NCBI GenBank assembly: GCA_018304615.1
Contig: JAGVVV010000004.1
Location: 1 to 56,836 of the forward strand
DNA: 56,836 bases
Direction: 5' to 3'
DNA from: Candidatus Aenigmatarchaeota archaeon
GTDB taxonomy: Archaea; Aenigmatarchaeota; Aenigmatarchaeia; CG10238-14; SCSR01
Each line of letters opens with the position of its first letter. Within the stretch, counting starts at the first letter, position 1. The translations under genes and the position numbers were made by a program. The notes under the pieces were generated by a model. It made no database searches. It was given only the letters and a program-made list of their open reading frames with translations, and was not told the origin of the DNA. Positions 1 through 7,407 of this stretch are shown piece by piece.

Positions 1-510
1 AATCGTCCTTTCACGTCTCAATTGGGCCAAAATACTTGGGCTCCTGCGGCAGGAGCAACTTTAGGTTTCTTGGAGTTGTGGGTGCAAAGTTGGCCGAAGA
101 TACCGCTTCCGGCAGGGAATGATTGTGCTCTTGACACAGGCTTCCAAACAATCATGTACCTAGACGACGTCACAATAAGTCAGTTATCTTCATGGTCGGG
201 CGGTGGTTCGACTCCGACTACTACCACAAGTACAACTTCACATTCCACAACAACCACGACACTTACTACTCCTACTACCACAAGAACAACAGCCACCACA
301 ACTACAACAACTTCAGAAACATTGAGCTCTGGCTGGAATTTAATCAGCTCTCCCAGAAATACTAACTTCAACAACATTATTGGGAACTGTAATGTCCTCA
401 GCGGTCCGTGGTGGTACAATCCAACAACACAAAATTATGTTCAAACTTCTAATTTGGAAACATGGAAGGGATATTGGATCAGCGTTTCCAACAACTGCCA
501 ATTAGGATAA
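1..510 (+). CDS. Secreted LamG-like/Thr-linker surface protein, 5' truncated by the window edge
   Basis: The frame is open from base 1, so the TTG at 22 is probably internal. The first 60 residues resemble the C-terminus of the protein at 28958-30157: both have a 'DTGFQ...MY.DD..ISQL.SW' block. The two are therefore paralogues of a concanavalin/LamG-like beta-sandwich family. A tract of about 35 Thr-rich residues follows, probably a glycosylated linker. The end is a domain of about 60 residues starting 'GWNLISSP', a type common on extracellular proteins. It is probably a cell-surface or exported adhesin or glycan-binding protein. The binding target cannot be read from the sequence. Confidence 0.7.
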   Translation, partial: NRPFTSQLGQNTWAPAAGATLGFLELWVQSWPKIPLPAGNDCALDTGFQTIMYLDDVTISQLSSWSGGGSTPTTTTSTTSHSTTTTTLTTPTTTRTTATTTTTTSETLSSGWNLISSPRNTNFNNIIGNCNVLSGPWWYNPTTQNYVQTSNLETWKGYWISVSNNCQLG

Positions 511-582
511 TACTTTTAACATTCAGAAAGAAAATTCGTTCTAAAAATCTATTTTAGGATAGCTTCCAAGATAGGGAAGTAG

Positions 583-1098
583 TCAGCATATTTTAGCCCC
601 GTCTTTCTTAAGCAAAGTCTCGTTCATGTATACAGGAACCTTGTAGTCTCCTCTCAGTGCTATTGCAATCGCGTCGCTCGGCCTGGAATCGAGACTGAGC
701 AGTGTGTTCCCTTTTCTAACAACCATTTTTGAAATGTAAGCATCTTCCCTCAAATCAGTTATCTTGATCATCAGAATTTTTGCATCTAGTGTGTTCAAAG
801 TGTCCTTGAACAAGTCGTGTGTGTTCGGTCTAGGTCCAACAACCTTGTTCAAGCCGTTCAGCATCGAAATGGCCTGTTCTTTCTCGACATTAGCCTTGAT
901 TTGATAACATCCACCAGTGAGAGTCACGATTCCATTCGGTCCTGTTGCATCGATTTCAACATTGATAGGAACCAATCCTACAGTTGATAAATTCGGAAGA
1001 ATCAGTAAATCTGGAAGATATGCGTACGCAGCCATTCCTGCCAAAACTATTATCAAAACTATTACGATAATTTTTGTAGTCCTTTCTTCATTTTTCAT
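583..1098 (-). CDS. Membrane-anchored bifunctional nuclease (DUF151/BFN) domain protein
   Basis: Residues about 9-30 form one hydrophobic segment, a signal anchor. The rest matches the BFN/DUF151 fold, most clearly in 'SRPSDAIAIALR' followed by 'VPVYMNE'. Family members have reported DNase/RNase activity or unknown roles, and this version is tethered outside the membrane. It lies 3' of the prepilin cluster on the same strand with a 24-nt gap, so it may be co-transcribed, but a role in pilus biology is only guessed. The family call is fairly sure; the substrate is unknown. Confidence 0.75.
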   Translation of the reverse strand: MKNEERTTKIIVIVLIIVLAGMAAYAYLPDLLILPNLSTVGLVPINVEIDATGPNGIVTLTGGCYQIKANVEKEQAISMLNGLNKVVGPRPNTHDLFKDTLNTLDAKILMIKITDLREDAYISKMVVRKGNTLLSLDSRPSDAIAIALRGDYKVPVYMNETLLKKDGAKIC

Positions 1099-1122
1099 AA
1101 GGATTATTTCATTCCAGAAATA

Positions 1123-2397
1123 TTAACATTTGCTTATGTTGACGACTGATCTGAATCTCACTTCACCGGTCTTTTGGATGCAAACTTTTTGAAGCCCGGG
1201 TCCGAAGTGGTCAGATCCCTGTATCTTAATCCTGTTGTACTCCAATATCAAACCAAAGGGAAGGTCACCTGGCTCACCAAAGCTGTATGTTCCGTTGAAA
1301 GACCTTGATGGTACAAGCAGTTTATTGATAATATCCATCCTGCTGTCGATAGCACCGCACGTCCCATTTGCGAATGGAACCAGGATTCTTCCATCATTGT
1401 TAAAACTAATGTTCAGCCTGTAATTGGCAGACGAAATATTGTCGAAGCATGCCTGAACATAATTCGTGCTGTCTCCTGCAAAAATCAAACCTGTGAAATG
1501 TGGAACAGTGAAATCAGTCCCGTTATCGAAAGCGCATATGAACGATCTGGTCACCTGTGTAGAATTCTTGCATACGTTTGCAAAAGAAGTTACATTTCCT
1601 TCTGTTCCATTGGATATGTTGACAAAGTCATTCTTGTTCGCTCCCAGTTTTATCTGAAAGTTCATTGTCGTCATGTTGTTAGTGACATTCTTCACATCCA
1701 CTATGAGAAAATCTGCCCTCGCCGGCAGACTGTACAAAACATCATATACTGCAGAAGAAAGATTCGACTGGACATGAAAGAGAGCCTGTGCCTCTGGGAG
1801 ATTTTCCTGCCTCTTCACTAGCTGCGAATATCCTATTCCCCAGCTAGAATTTGAAATGTTCTCGATTATTATTCCCGAGTCAACCGGGACTAAAATCTCA
1901 GTAGTCGTTTTGACGAGTTGTATCGATGAAATCGCCGTGCTTGTGTTAATTGAGACATAGGTTGACGGAGTCCCACTCAGAGGAAGTGTCACATTCAGTA
2001 TCTCATTCTCCAAGAACATACTGGTAGTGTTGTTGTATGCCCTGGCGCTTCCTCCTCCGATAATGAAAATATTGTTGTCTTTGTTGAACGTTCCCGATTC
2101 AATTAATCCACTTCTTTGCGTAGCGAAATAATCAATGCTTCCTGCAGGCTCGTTTACATACAGATTTCCAGAACTAATTTTTATTTGAATCCCACGGAAC
2201 GCGCTGATTCCTTCTGATGCCACTTCCCTTACAGCATTGTCTATGGATCTGAGATTCTGCAGGGCTTCGTTCAATTTGGCTGCATCAGCAGCCCTATCCA
2301 AGCTCGGCCTCCCTATTGACAAGACAAGTCCTATCGATACAAACGTCATCAAAATTATCAGAACTGTTGCGATTAACGGAGAGACTCCCTTTGCCAT
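1123..2397 (-). CDS. Large prepilin-like protein with class III signal peptide
   Basis: The N-terminus 'MAKGVSPLIATVLIILM' is the archaeal type IV pilin pattern: a short basic leader, a Gly before the processing site, then a hydrophobic helix that packs in the filament core. The roughly 390-residue exterior is Asn/Ser/Thr-rich with many N-x-S/T sequons and two late cysteine pairs. At 424 residues it is far longer than a usual major pilin, so it may be a tip or minor pilin/adhesin. It follows the 2433-3077 gene on the same strand by about 35 nt. The prepilin call rests on the N-terminal motif. Confidence 0.75.
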   Translation of the reverse strand: MAKGVSPLIATVLIILMTFVSIGLVLSIGRPSLDRAADAAKLNEALQNLRSIDNAVREVASEGISAFRGIQIKISSGNLYVNEPAGSIDYFATQRSGLIESGTFNKDNNIFIIGGGSARAYNNTTSMFLENEILNVTLPLSGTPSTYVSINTSTAISSIQLVKTTTEILVPVDSGIIIENISNSSWGIGYSQLVKRQENLPEAQALFHVQSNLSSAVYDVLYSLPARADFLIVDVKNVTNNMTTMNFQIKLGANKNDFVNISNGTEGNVTSFANVCKNSTQVTRSFICAFDNGTDFTVPHFTGLIFAGDSTNYVQACFDNISSANYRLNISFNNDGRILVPFANGTCGAIDSRMDIINKLLVPSRSFNGTYSFGEPGDLPFGLILEYNRIKIQGSDHFGPGLQKVCIQKTGEVRFRSVVNISKC

Positions 2398-2432
2398 AAA
2401 TACACTTTATTTCCTTCCAGTTTATTCTTTTC

Positions 2433-3077
2433 TTAGGAAAGTCTGAACACATCTATATATTTGTCCCTTATCTCTTCGACGTTGCCTTTCATATCAATGT
2501 CAGTGAACAGTATGTAGTTGCTCTTCCCCACATTGACTGGAATTGAGATGACTTCTGTCGTGGCAGTGTTAGGAGTCGAGTAGAAGACAGTCAACGTGTA
2601 GTTGGTATCCGAGACTGTGTTAAAAGTAAAATTGGTATCCAAAACTGATTCATCGCTTAGAGAACTGAAAGTCTTGTTGGCCGACGGCGCATAGCTGAAG
2701 CTCAGGTTCAAAGTCCTCATCTCCTTGCCCAAGAAGTTCAGCACGCTCACATTGATTCTTGTATCCACGCCAGATGTTACGGTCGGATAAATCGTCTGGA
2801 CCATCAGACCATTCAAATCGTAAGTCCTAGCTCTCAATTTTACTCTTGCATATTTCACAAAGTTATCCACATTCGTGTTGATGTTTTGGGATTGGTTTGC
2901 TGAAAAAGAAACCGTGTTGTAGATCTCTTCCTTGATGTTCTGGAACTGCTCCCTCTCTAGACTACTTTCCAGATGCCTCTTCGACTCCAGCAGTTTAGTA
3001 GTGTCTATGCTTGTCTTCAGAGTGACCATTATCGTTATCACTATGATCGCAATTATGAGATAGATCTGCCCTTTCAT
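2433..3077 (-). CDS. Prepilin-like protein (MKGQIYLI type)
   Basis: I place the start at 3077, not 3089. That ATG overlaps the TGA of the upstream gene as ATGA, and the protein then begins 'MKGQIYLIIAIIVITIMV', a short leader plus hydrophobic helix typical of archaeal minor pilins. The helix is followed by a charged coiled region (residues about 25-55) and an Asn/Ser/Thr-rich beta domain with several N-glycosylation sequons. It is the third of a run of overlapping prepilin-like genes and is probably translationally coupled. Whether it is a filament subunit or an assembly initiator cannot be told. Confidence 0.7.
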   Translation of the reverse strand: MKGQIYLIIAIIVITIMVTLKTSIDTTKLLESKRHLESSLEREQFQNIKEEIYNTVSFSANQSQNINTNVDNFVKYARVKLRARTYDLNGLMVQTIYPTVTSGVDTRINVSVLNFLGKEMRTLNLSFSYAPSANKTFSSLSDESVLDTNFTFNTVSDTNYTLTVFYSTPNTATTEVISIPVNVGKSNYILFTDIDMKGNVEEIRDKYIDVFRLS

Positions 3078-3478
3078 GTCTCTCCCCACACGTAGACTAC
3101 CACCATTCTAGTCGAAAGACTATTCACGTCTCCACCGACAAAATAGAAAACTGATGTTGCTTTTTGATTCGGAAGTGTCGGGGCTGTGCAGTCCGGATTG
3201 CAGATGACGACTTGGTAGAAAAGATTGGCCGGCATCAGGTTTTGGAGAGCGCCAGTCAACCCTGCAGCATTGTTGTTCGTGACAAAAGTCCTCAGCTGGT
3301 TGCTCTCGTCAAGCGATTTTAACGCGTTGAAAGCTTTGATTTGCCTGTTCACAGTGTCGAATTCTGGAAGAGTATCTCTTGTCGAGTAATACAGAACAAA
3401 AAAAGTCGTAATCAAAAGAACTGCTATCACAGCCTCAAATGTTTTCATCAATCCTTTATGTTGTGCTTGTTTCGACAT
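3074..3478 (-). CDS. Small prepilin-like protein with two cysteines
   Basis: This 134-residue protein has the N-terminus 'HKGLMKTFEAVIAVLLI', a Gly-x-x-x-x-Glu arrangement like type IV pilins (Glu at mature +5), then one hydrophobic helix. The exterior is short with a CNPDC pair. It overlaps the downstream gene by 4 nt (ATGA) and the upstream gene by 23 nt, so the block reads as a translationally coupled minor-pilin operon. No individual function can be assigned. Confidence 0.65.
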   Translation of the reverse strand: MSKQAQHKGLMKTFEAVIAVLLITTFFVLYYSTRDTLPEFDTVNRQIKAFNALKSLDESNQLRTFVTNNNAAGLTGALQNLMPANLFYQVVICNPDCTAPTLPNQKATSVFYFVGGDVNSLSTRMVVVYVWGET

Positions 3479-4154
3479 AGACCTTGTAGCTTCCTCCCAG
3501 AAGTTGTATGAAGTCGTTCCAATTGTAGTTTCTTAGCGCTCTCATCTTTGCGATAGAAATCGCAGGAAGTTTTATTTCAGGCAATGATTTGCTCGACACG
3601 TTTATCGATCCTGTAAAACTTAGAGAATAGTTTGATCCTGTGACGTTCTTGTCATCGGAGAAGTAGACAAAAAAAGTCTTCGACTGCAGGGCGCTGAGAG
3701 TAGCATTGAAGACTACATCCGACTTGTTCAAGAACTGTCCTGTACAGAAGGTTTGGTTATACAGAGTGACTGGAATGAGGACATTCGTGCTGTCATAAAC
3801 TCTGACCGTGTTGTTCCATGCCCTCTTAGCGCAACCGATATCAAAAGTGACAGACGCATTTATCGATGCATTGTTCCTTGCAGTGTTGTTCGTCTCTGTA
3901 ATAAGAATAGGCATTCTGTACAAATCAGTAGTCAGCCCTACGACAAGCGGCGGGAAATTGTTGTCTTCCCAGTTCGTTGGAAGTCCTTTTCCTGAAAATA
4001 AAGTATTGTGAATGTCAAAAGCCACAGTTCTCATCTCAGATGTGACCTGAATTCCTGTATTGCTTATGAAAGTGTTCGACAAGAGAATCAGCAGTACCGC
4101 TATGAACACCACGAATATGCCGGCAGATATTACGAAATCTATCTGTGACGACAT
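3456..4154 (-). CDS. Prepilin-like membrane-anchored protein
   Basis: The N-terminus 'MSSQIDFVISAGIFVVFIAVLLILL' is a short polar leader with an acidic residue (Asp6) followed by a hydrophobic helix, the arrangement of archaeal minor pilins lacking a strong basic leader. The exterior of about 200 residues is beta-rich with many NxS/T sequons and two cysteines. It abuts the upstream gene with TGATG (1-nt overlap) and runs 23 nt into the next gene. The role is inferred from the run of similar genes around it. Confidence 0.6.
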   Translation of the reverse strand: MSSQIDFVISAGIFVVFIAVLLILLSNTFISNTGIQVTSEMRTVAFDIHNTLFSGKGLPTNWEDNNFPPLVVGLTTDLYRMPILITETNNTARNNASINASVTFDIGCAKRAWNNTVRVYDSTNVLIPVTLYNQTFCTGQFLNKSDVVFNATLSALQSKTFFVYFSDDKNVTGSNYSLSFTGSINVSSKSLPEIKLPAISIAKMRALRNYNWNDFIQLLGGSYKVYVETSTT

Positions 4155-4738
4155 CAGCTCACCGTGCTAGGATTAATTATCAGATCACTCGGTCCAATCA
4201 CTACAGTGTCGACTTGAGTCCCGTTCAGATTATACCTGAAGTATTTCAGAGTTCCATTGACTCCGTTCAAGATTCTTCCCTGCACCTGCACGTCCACGTT
4301 AGGTATGTCCAATTCAACAGTCTGTATCGGGTCCTGTACAGTTCTGGCAATAACCTTCGCTCCACTCCCAATGACTAGTGTGGCTATAGATTTGTTGTCC
4401 ACTGTTATGTTTGTAACTGTTGAAAAGAGAGGATTCGAAGAGACAAGTAGAACTTCATAATTCCTTTTCGAGACTTGATTCGGCAGAGAGACGTCAATCT
4501 TGTAAAGCAACAAACTTGTCGAGTTTGAAGGAGAATTTTTGATGTCTTTTGCAGTCTGGTAGACTCGGGAAACAGAATCGGAGACCTGAACTGCGACCTG
4601 CCTGAGGCTTCCCAGTACTTGTGTCTTGATTGTGTTAGTGTAGAAAGTATAAACTATCAGGACTATGCTAGCCAAAAGTACAAAACTGAACAGGACGGTG
4701 AAGAAGTACTCGATTATCTGTGACTGACCCTTGACCAT
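4154..4738 (-). CDS. Prepilin-like protein (MVKGQSQIIEYFF), start trimmed
   Basis: The ORF track extends to 4897, but that extension runs antisense into the pilin gene at 4807 and has no pilin-like N-terminus. Starting at the ATG at 4738 gives 'MVKGQSQIIEYFFTVLFSFVLLA', a class III-type leader with the conserved Glu in the hydrophobic helix. The mature part is about 180 residues with 'IDVSLP...' beta segments. It is the first gene of the minus-strand minor-pilin run and is divergent from the plus-strand pilins, with about 70 nt between them for two promoters. Confidence 0.7.
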   Translation of the reverse strand: MVKGQSQIIEYFFTVLFSFVLLASIVLIVYTFYTNTIKTQVLGSLRQVAVQVSDSVSRVYQTAKDIKNSPSNSTSLLLYKIDVSLPNQVSKRNYEVLLVSSNPLFSTVTNITVDNKSIATLVIGSGAKVIARTVQDPIQTVELDIPNVDVQVQGRILNGVNGTLKYFRYNLNGTQVDTVVIGPSDLIINPSTVS

Positions 4739-4806
4739 TAATTTATATTGAGCTGGGACTAAGTAAATATTTATTAAGGGAAACCGAAATTTGTAAATGT
4801 GAGCTA

Positions 4807-5226
4807 ATGTCAAAAGGAGTTTCTCCTCTAGTCGCAGCCGTTCTTCTAATTGCTGCCACCATGAGCATCGCTGGAATCCTCGCCTTCTGGGCGTCAACGT
4901 TCGTCAGAACTCAGACAGCGTCATTTGAAAACCAGACAATCACCAGCGAATGCAATTTTGCGACTTTCGATGTTTACACATGCGGCTATGATTCAGGCGC
5001 TTCCAGGATTCTTCTATCTTTGAACAACAACGGACAGGTCAATCTGAAGAATCTTGTCGCTTATGTGCAGTACGCAGATGGAAATCTGACTCAAATCAAC
5101 ATGACCGACGGTCTGCCACAGAATTCTCTGAAACAATTTTATCTCAATGGCGTCGGCTCGAACTTCACAAAAATTATTATAAGAACTCACTGCCCTCAGA
5201 TTAGTAAGGAGACTGCTTGCAGATGA
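4807..5226 (+). CDS. Archaeal type IV pilin (PF07790-like N-terminus)
   Basis: 'MSKGVSPLVAAVLLIAATMSIAGILAFW' is the archaetypal KGVSPL/V archaeal pilin leader and helix. The remaining roughly 105 residues hold five Cys and several glycosylation sequons. At 139 residues it has major-pilin size. It overlaps the next pilin gene by 4 nt, so the two are probably expressed as a pair and may form one filament. It is divergent from the minor-pilin run at 4738. Confidence 0.8.
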   Translation: MSKGVSPLVAAVLLIAATMSIAGILAFWASTFVRTQTASFENQTITSECNFATFDVYTCGYDSGASRILLSLNNNGQVNLKNLVAYVQYADGNLTQINMTDGLPQNSLKQFYLNGVGSNFTKIIIRTHCPQISKETACR

Positions 5227-5693
5227 AAGGAATATCTCCACTTATAGCAACTGTTCTTCTGATAGCATTCACCGTTGCTGTTGCTGGATTATTAAGTAAC
5301 TGGCTCACAGGTTTCACTTCTCAGACAACACAGCAGGTTGCTACTTCTTCTACAAACACTCTTTCCTGTTCTTATGGAGGTATAAGTCTTGGTTCATTGA
5401 AATTCAGCAGCACAAGCAATACTCTTGCAGGAAACATCGAGAACACAGGGACTGTCTCTCTCGGAAATGTCAGTCTTCAGATAATCTATACAAACAAGAC
5501 TGTTGCAAACTATTTCCTCTGCACTGTTGGCGGTGTCGCGAACAATTGCACTTCAAAGAATATTTCTATAATTCCTCGAGACTTGATCACATTCAACGTC
5601 TCAGCTCAAAGCACATATGAGACTTTGAGGATTGCAACAAATTGTTCCGGAGTTTTCGATTCTGCAACCAGCGGAGAAATAAGCTCAACCTAG
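5223..5693 (+). CDS. Archaeal type IV pilin, second of the pair
   Basis: The start is taken at 5223 because ATG overlaps the TGA of the preceding gene as ATGA and gives 'MKGISPLIATVLLIAFTVAVAG', the canonical archaeal pilin leader. The exterior is Ser/Thr/Asn-rich, with 'LAGNIENTGTVSLGNVSLQI' reading like the small Ig-like fold of PF07790 pilins, and three or four cysteines. It converges on the T2SSF gene with a 4-nt 3' overlap. Confidence 0.8.
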   Translation: MKGISPLIATVLLIAFTVAVAGLLSNWLTGFTSQTTQQVATSSTNTLSCSYGGISLGSLKFSSTSNTLAGNIENTGTVSLGNVSLQIIYTNKTVANYFLCTVGGVANNCTSKNISIIPRDLITFNVSAQSTYETLRIATNCSGVFDSATSGEISST

Positions 5694-6535
5694 GTGAAGA
5701 CGTTAGCAAGAGTGAAGACCAAGAATCCTATAACCATCATGAACATGCTGTGCTTGAGTCCGCTCACGGTCGATCCTTCTGACATCTTCCCGACTGCCAA
5801 ACCTGCGAATCCACCTTGAAGAAGGATCAGATTTCTAAATATGGCCGAATACTCTGCTGCTATGTTAGGATTTGTTGCTCCTCCCAATCCGCTCAGTCCT
5901 ATGTCCTCTCCTGAGACTTGCGCAAGTGATGGGACGAGAAACTTCTGCAGACCGATTATGACGCTGAGGAAAACGAAAAAGACAATATAACCTGTCATCA
6001 TCTGCGAGCTCAAGTAGAGTTTCCTTTCCTGCCTCAATCTGTCAACTTCCAAGCTGGTGTTGCTCAGGGCGTCAAAGGTGTCTGCAAGATTCCCTCCGAA
6101 CCTGTGGCTTTCCACCACCGAAGAAACGACTCTTGCTATGAGTTTGGATTTGGAGTTCTTCGCAAATCTGAGAAGCACTTTGTCAACCGGAACTCCCCAG
6201 TCCATCTGCGCTGCCATCTTTTTTATGAAAGGATTCAATGACTTGTAGTCATTCTTCTGGATGGTGTTGAACGCTTGCGGGACTGTCATTCCACCCCTGA
6301 TTGCTTCTACGAAGTCTCTCAAGAAGACAGGGAACAGTTCCTCAAGATGTTTGATTGCGTTGTGCTGGTTGTATTTGTATAAAATTATCGGCAAGACGAA
6401 GATGAATCCTGCCATGACATTTATTACTGAAAAGATATTCTCCACCTGTCTGAACAGGAAGAAGTTCACTCCCACGAGCATTCCGGCGAATACTCCAGCC
6501 GAGATTATGAGCAGCCACATCGTATTAAACTTCAC
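5690..6535 (-). CDS. T2SSF/TadC-like pilus assembly membrane protein (second of two)
   Basis: The protein has 281 residues: two N-terminal membrane helices (about 8-28 and 36-53), a cytoplasmic helical T2SSF domain (about 65-185, with 'FLRDFVEAIRGGMTVPQAF' and 'FGGNLADTFDALS'), then three C-terminal helices. This is the GspF/TadC/ArlJ platform that couples the ATPase to filament assembly. It overlaps the next T2SSF gene by 4 nt, and that gene overlaps the ATPase. The paired single-T2SSF arrangement is like TadB/TadC of Tad systems rather than the single large ArlJ of archaella. Confidence 0.85.
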   Translation of the reverse strand: MKFNTMWLLIISAGVFAGMLVGVNFFLFRQVENIFSVINVMAGFIFVLPIILYKYNQHNAIKHLEELFPVFLRDFVEAIRGGMTVPQAFNTIQKNDYKSLNPFIKKMAAQMDWGVPVDKVLLRFAKNSKSKLIARVVSSVVESHRFGGNLADTFDALSNTSLEVDRLRQERKLYLSSQMMTGYIVFFVFLSVIIGLQKFLVPSLAQVSGEDIGLSGLGGATNPNIAAEYSAIFRNLILLQGGFAGLAVGKMSEGSTVSGLKHSMFMMVIGFLVFTLANVFT

Positions 6536-7407
6536 ATCTCCACCTCGATTCCTCTCAAGAATAGCAAGAACATTCCATTCATCATCGGGACTACTATGTA
6601 GATGGTCAGCTTCATCAAGTCTAAAATGTTATAACCGGCGAAATCTCCTTGGACCAAGTTCAGGACTGCGAAGAGGGCTATTATGAAAAGTGGCGCCGCT
6701 ATCAAAAGACCAGTGTAGAATTCCGCGTATGTGGAGAGCTGCTGAAGGAATTTTTCCCTCTTGATCCTCCATTCGAACAGAGCCTGCTGCCCTGCGTTTT
6801 TAAGAAAGATTTTGACGTCGCCGCCTGATTCTGTGGTGGAAACAAAACCCATCAATGTCTGTCTGAAAGTTTCTGACGGGGATTTGGCAGCGACATCTCT
6901 AACAGCTGTCAGCGGATCAATACCAAACGCATCAATATTATTGACTATCTTTCCCATCTCTTTTGCAATCTCCCCGTATTCATCGAACTGGCTGATCAGT
7001 TTGAAGATGACATAAGGAGGGACTCCAGATTCTGCAACTGCACCCATGTGGGTGAGAACGAAAGGGAGGTTAACCTCTATGTTCCTCTTTCTGTTTAGAA
7101 CCTTCTGGTAAGGGTTGAAAATCAAAAGAAAAAAGGTTGTCATCGCGATAAGGATTGGCGCAAAAACAGCGAACATCACTTTCTGGAAAATCGGCAGAGG
7201 GACTATGCTGAGGCTGACGAAGATGACTAGAATGCCGGTGATGAATGAAATGGTCGCGAAGAGGAATGCCATGCTCATGTATGTTTTGAATGGTATCTTC
7301 ATGTTCGCGCGAGGCAGACTATCCTTTACGAAGTTGAAGTAGTTTCCGTACTTGTCAACAACTCCGCCGAAGATGTTGGTTGCCAAGCCTCGAATCGAGT
7401 CTGCCAT
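6532..7407 (-). CDS. T2SSF/TadB-like pilus assembly membrane protein (first of two)
   Basis: The protein has 291 residues. Hydrophobic pairs flank a cytoplasmic T2SSF domain: helices at about 45-65 and 75-95, domain about 105-215 including 'TTESGGDVKIFLKNAG', and C-terminal helices about 225-245 and 260-285. The stop overlaps the start of its partner by 4 nt, and its start shares one base with the ATPase stop. It is expected to form a hetero-oligomeric inner-membrane platform with its partner. The prepilin peptidase is not in the window. Confidence 0.85.
   Translation of the reverse strand: MADSIRGLATNIFGGVVDKYGNYFNFVKDSLPRANMKIPFKTYMSMAFLFATISFITGILVIFVSLSIVPLPIFQKVMFAVFAPILIAMTTFFLLIFNPYQKVLNRKRNIEVNLPFVLTHMGAVAESGVPPYVIFKLISQFDEYGEIAKEMGKIVNNIDAFGIDPLTAVRDVAAKSPSETFRQTLMGFVSTTESGGDVKIFLKNAGQQALFEWRIKREKFLQQLSTYAEFYTGLLIAAPLFIIALFAVLNLVQGDFAGYNILDLMKLTIYIVVPMMNGMFLLFLRGIEVEM

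Noticed and set aside
4739-4897. N-terminal extension of the 4154 gene to 4897
   Set aside because: It is antisense to the pilin gene at 4807 and lacks a pilin leader; the ATG at 4738 gives one.
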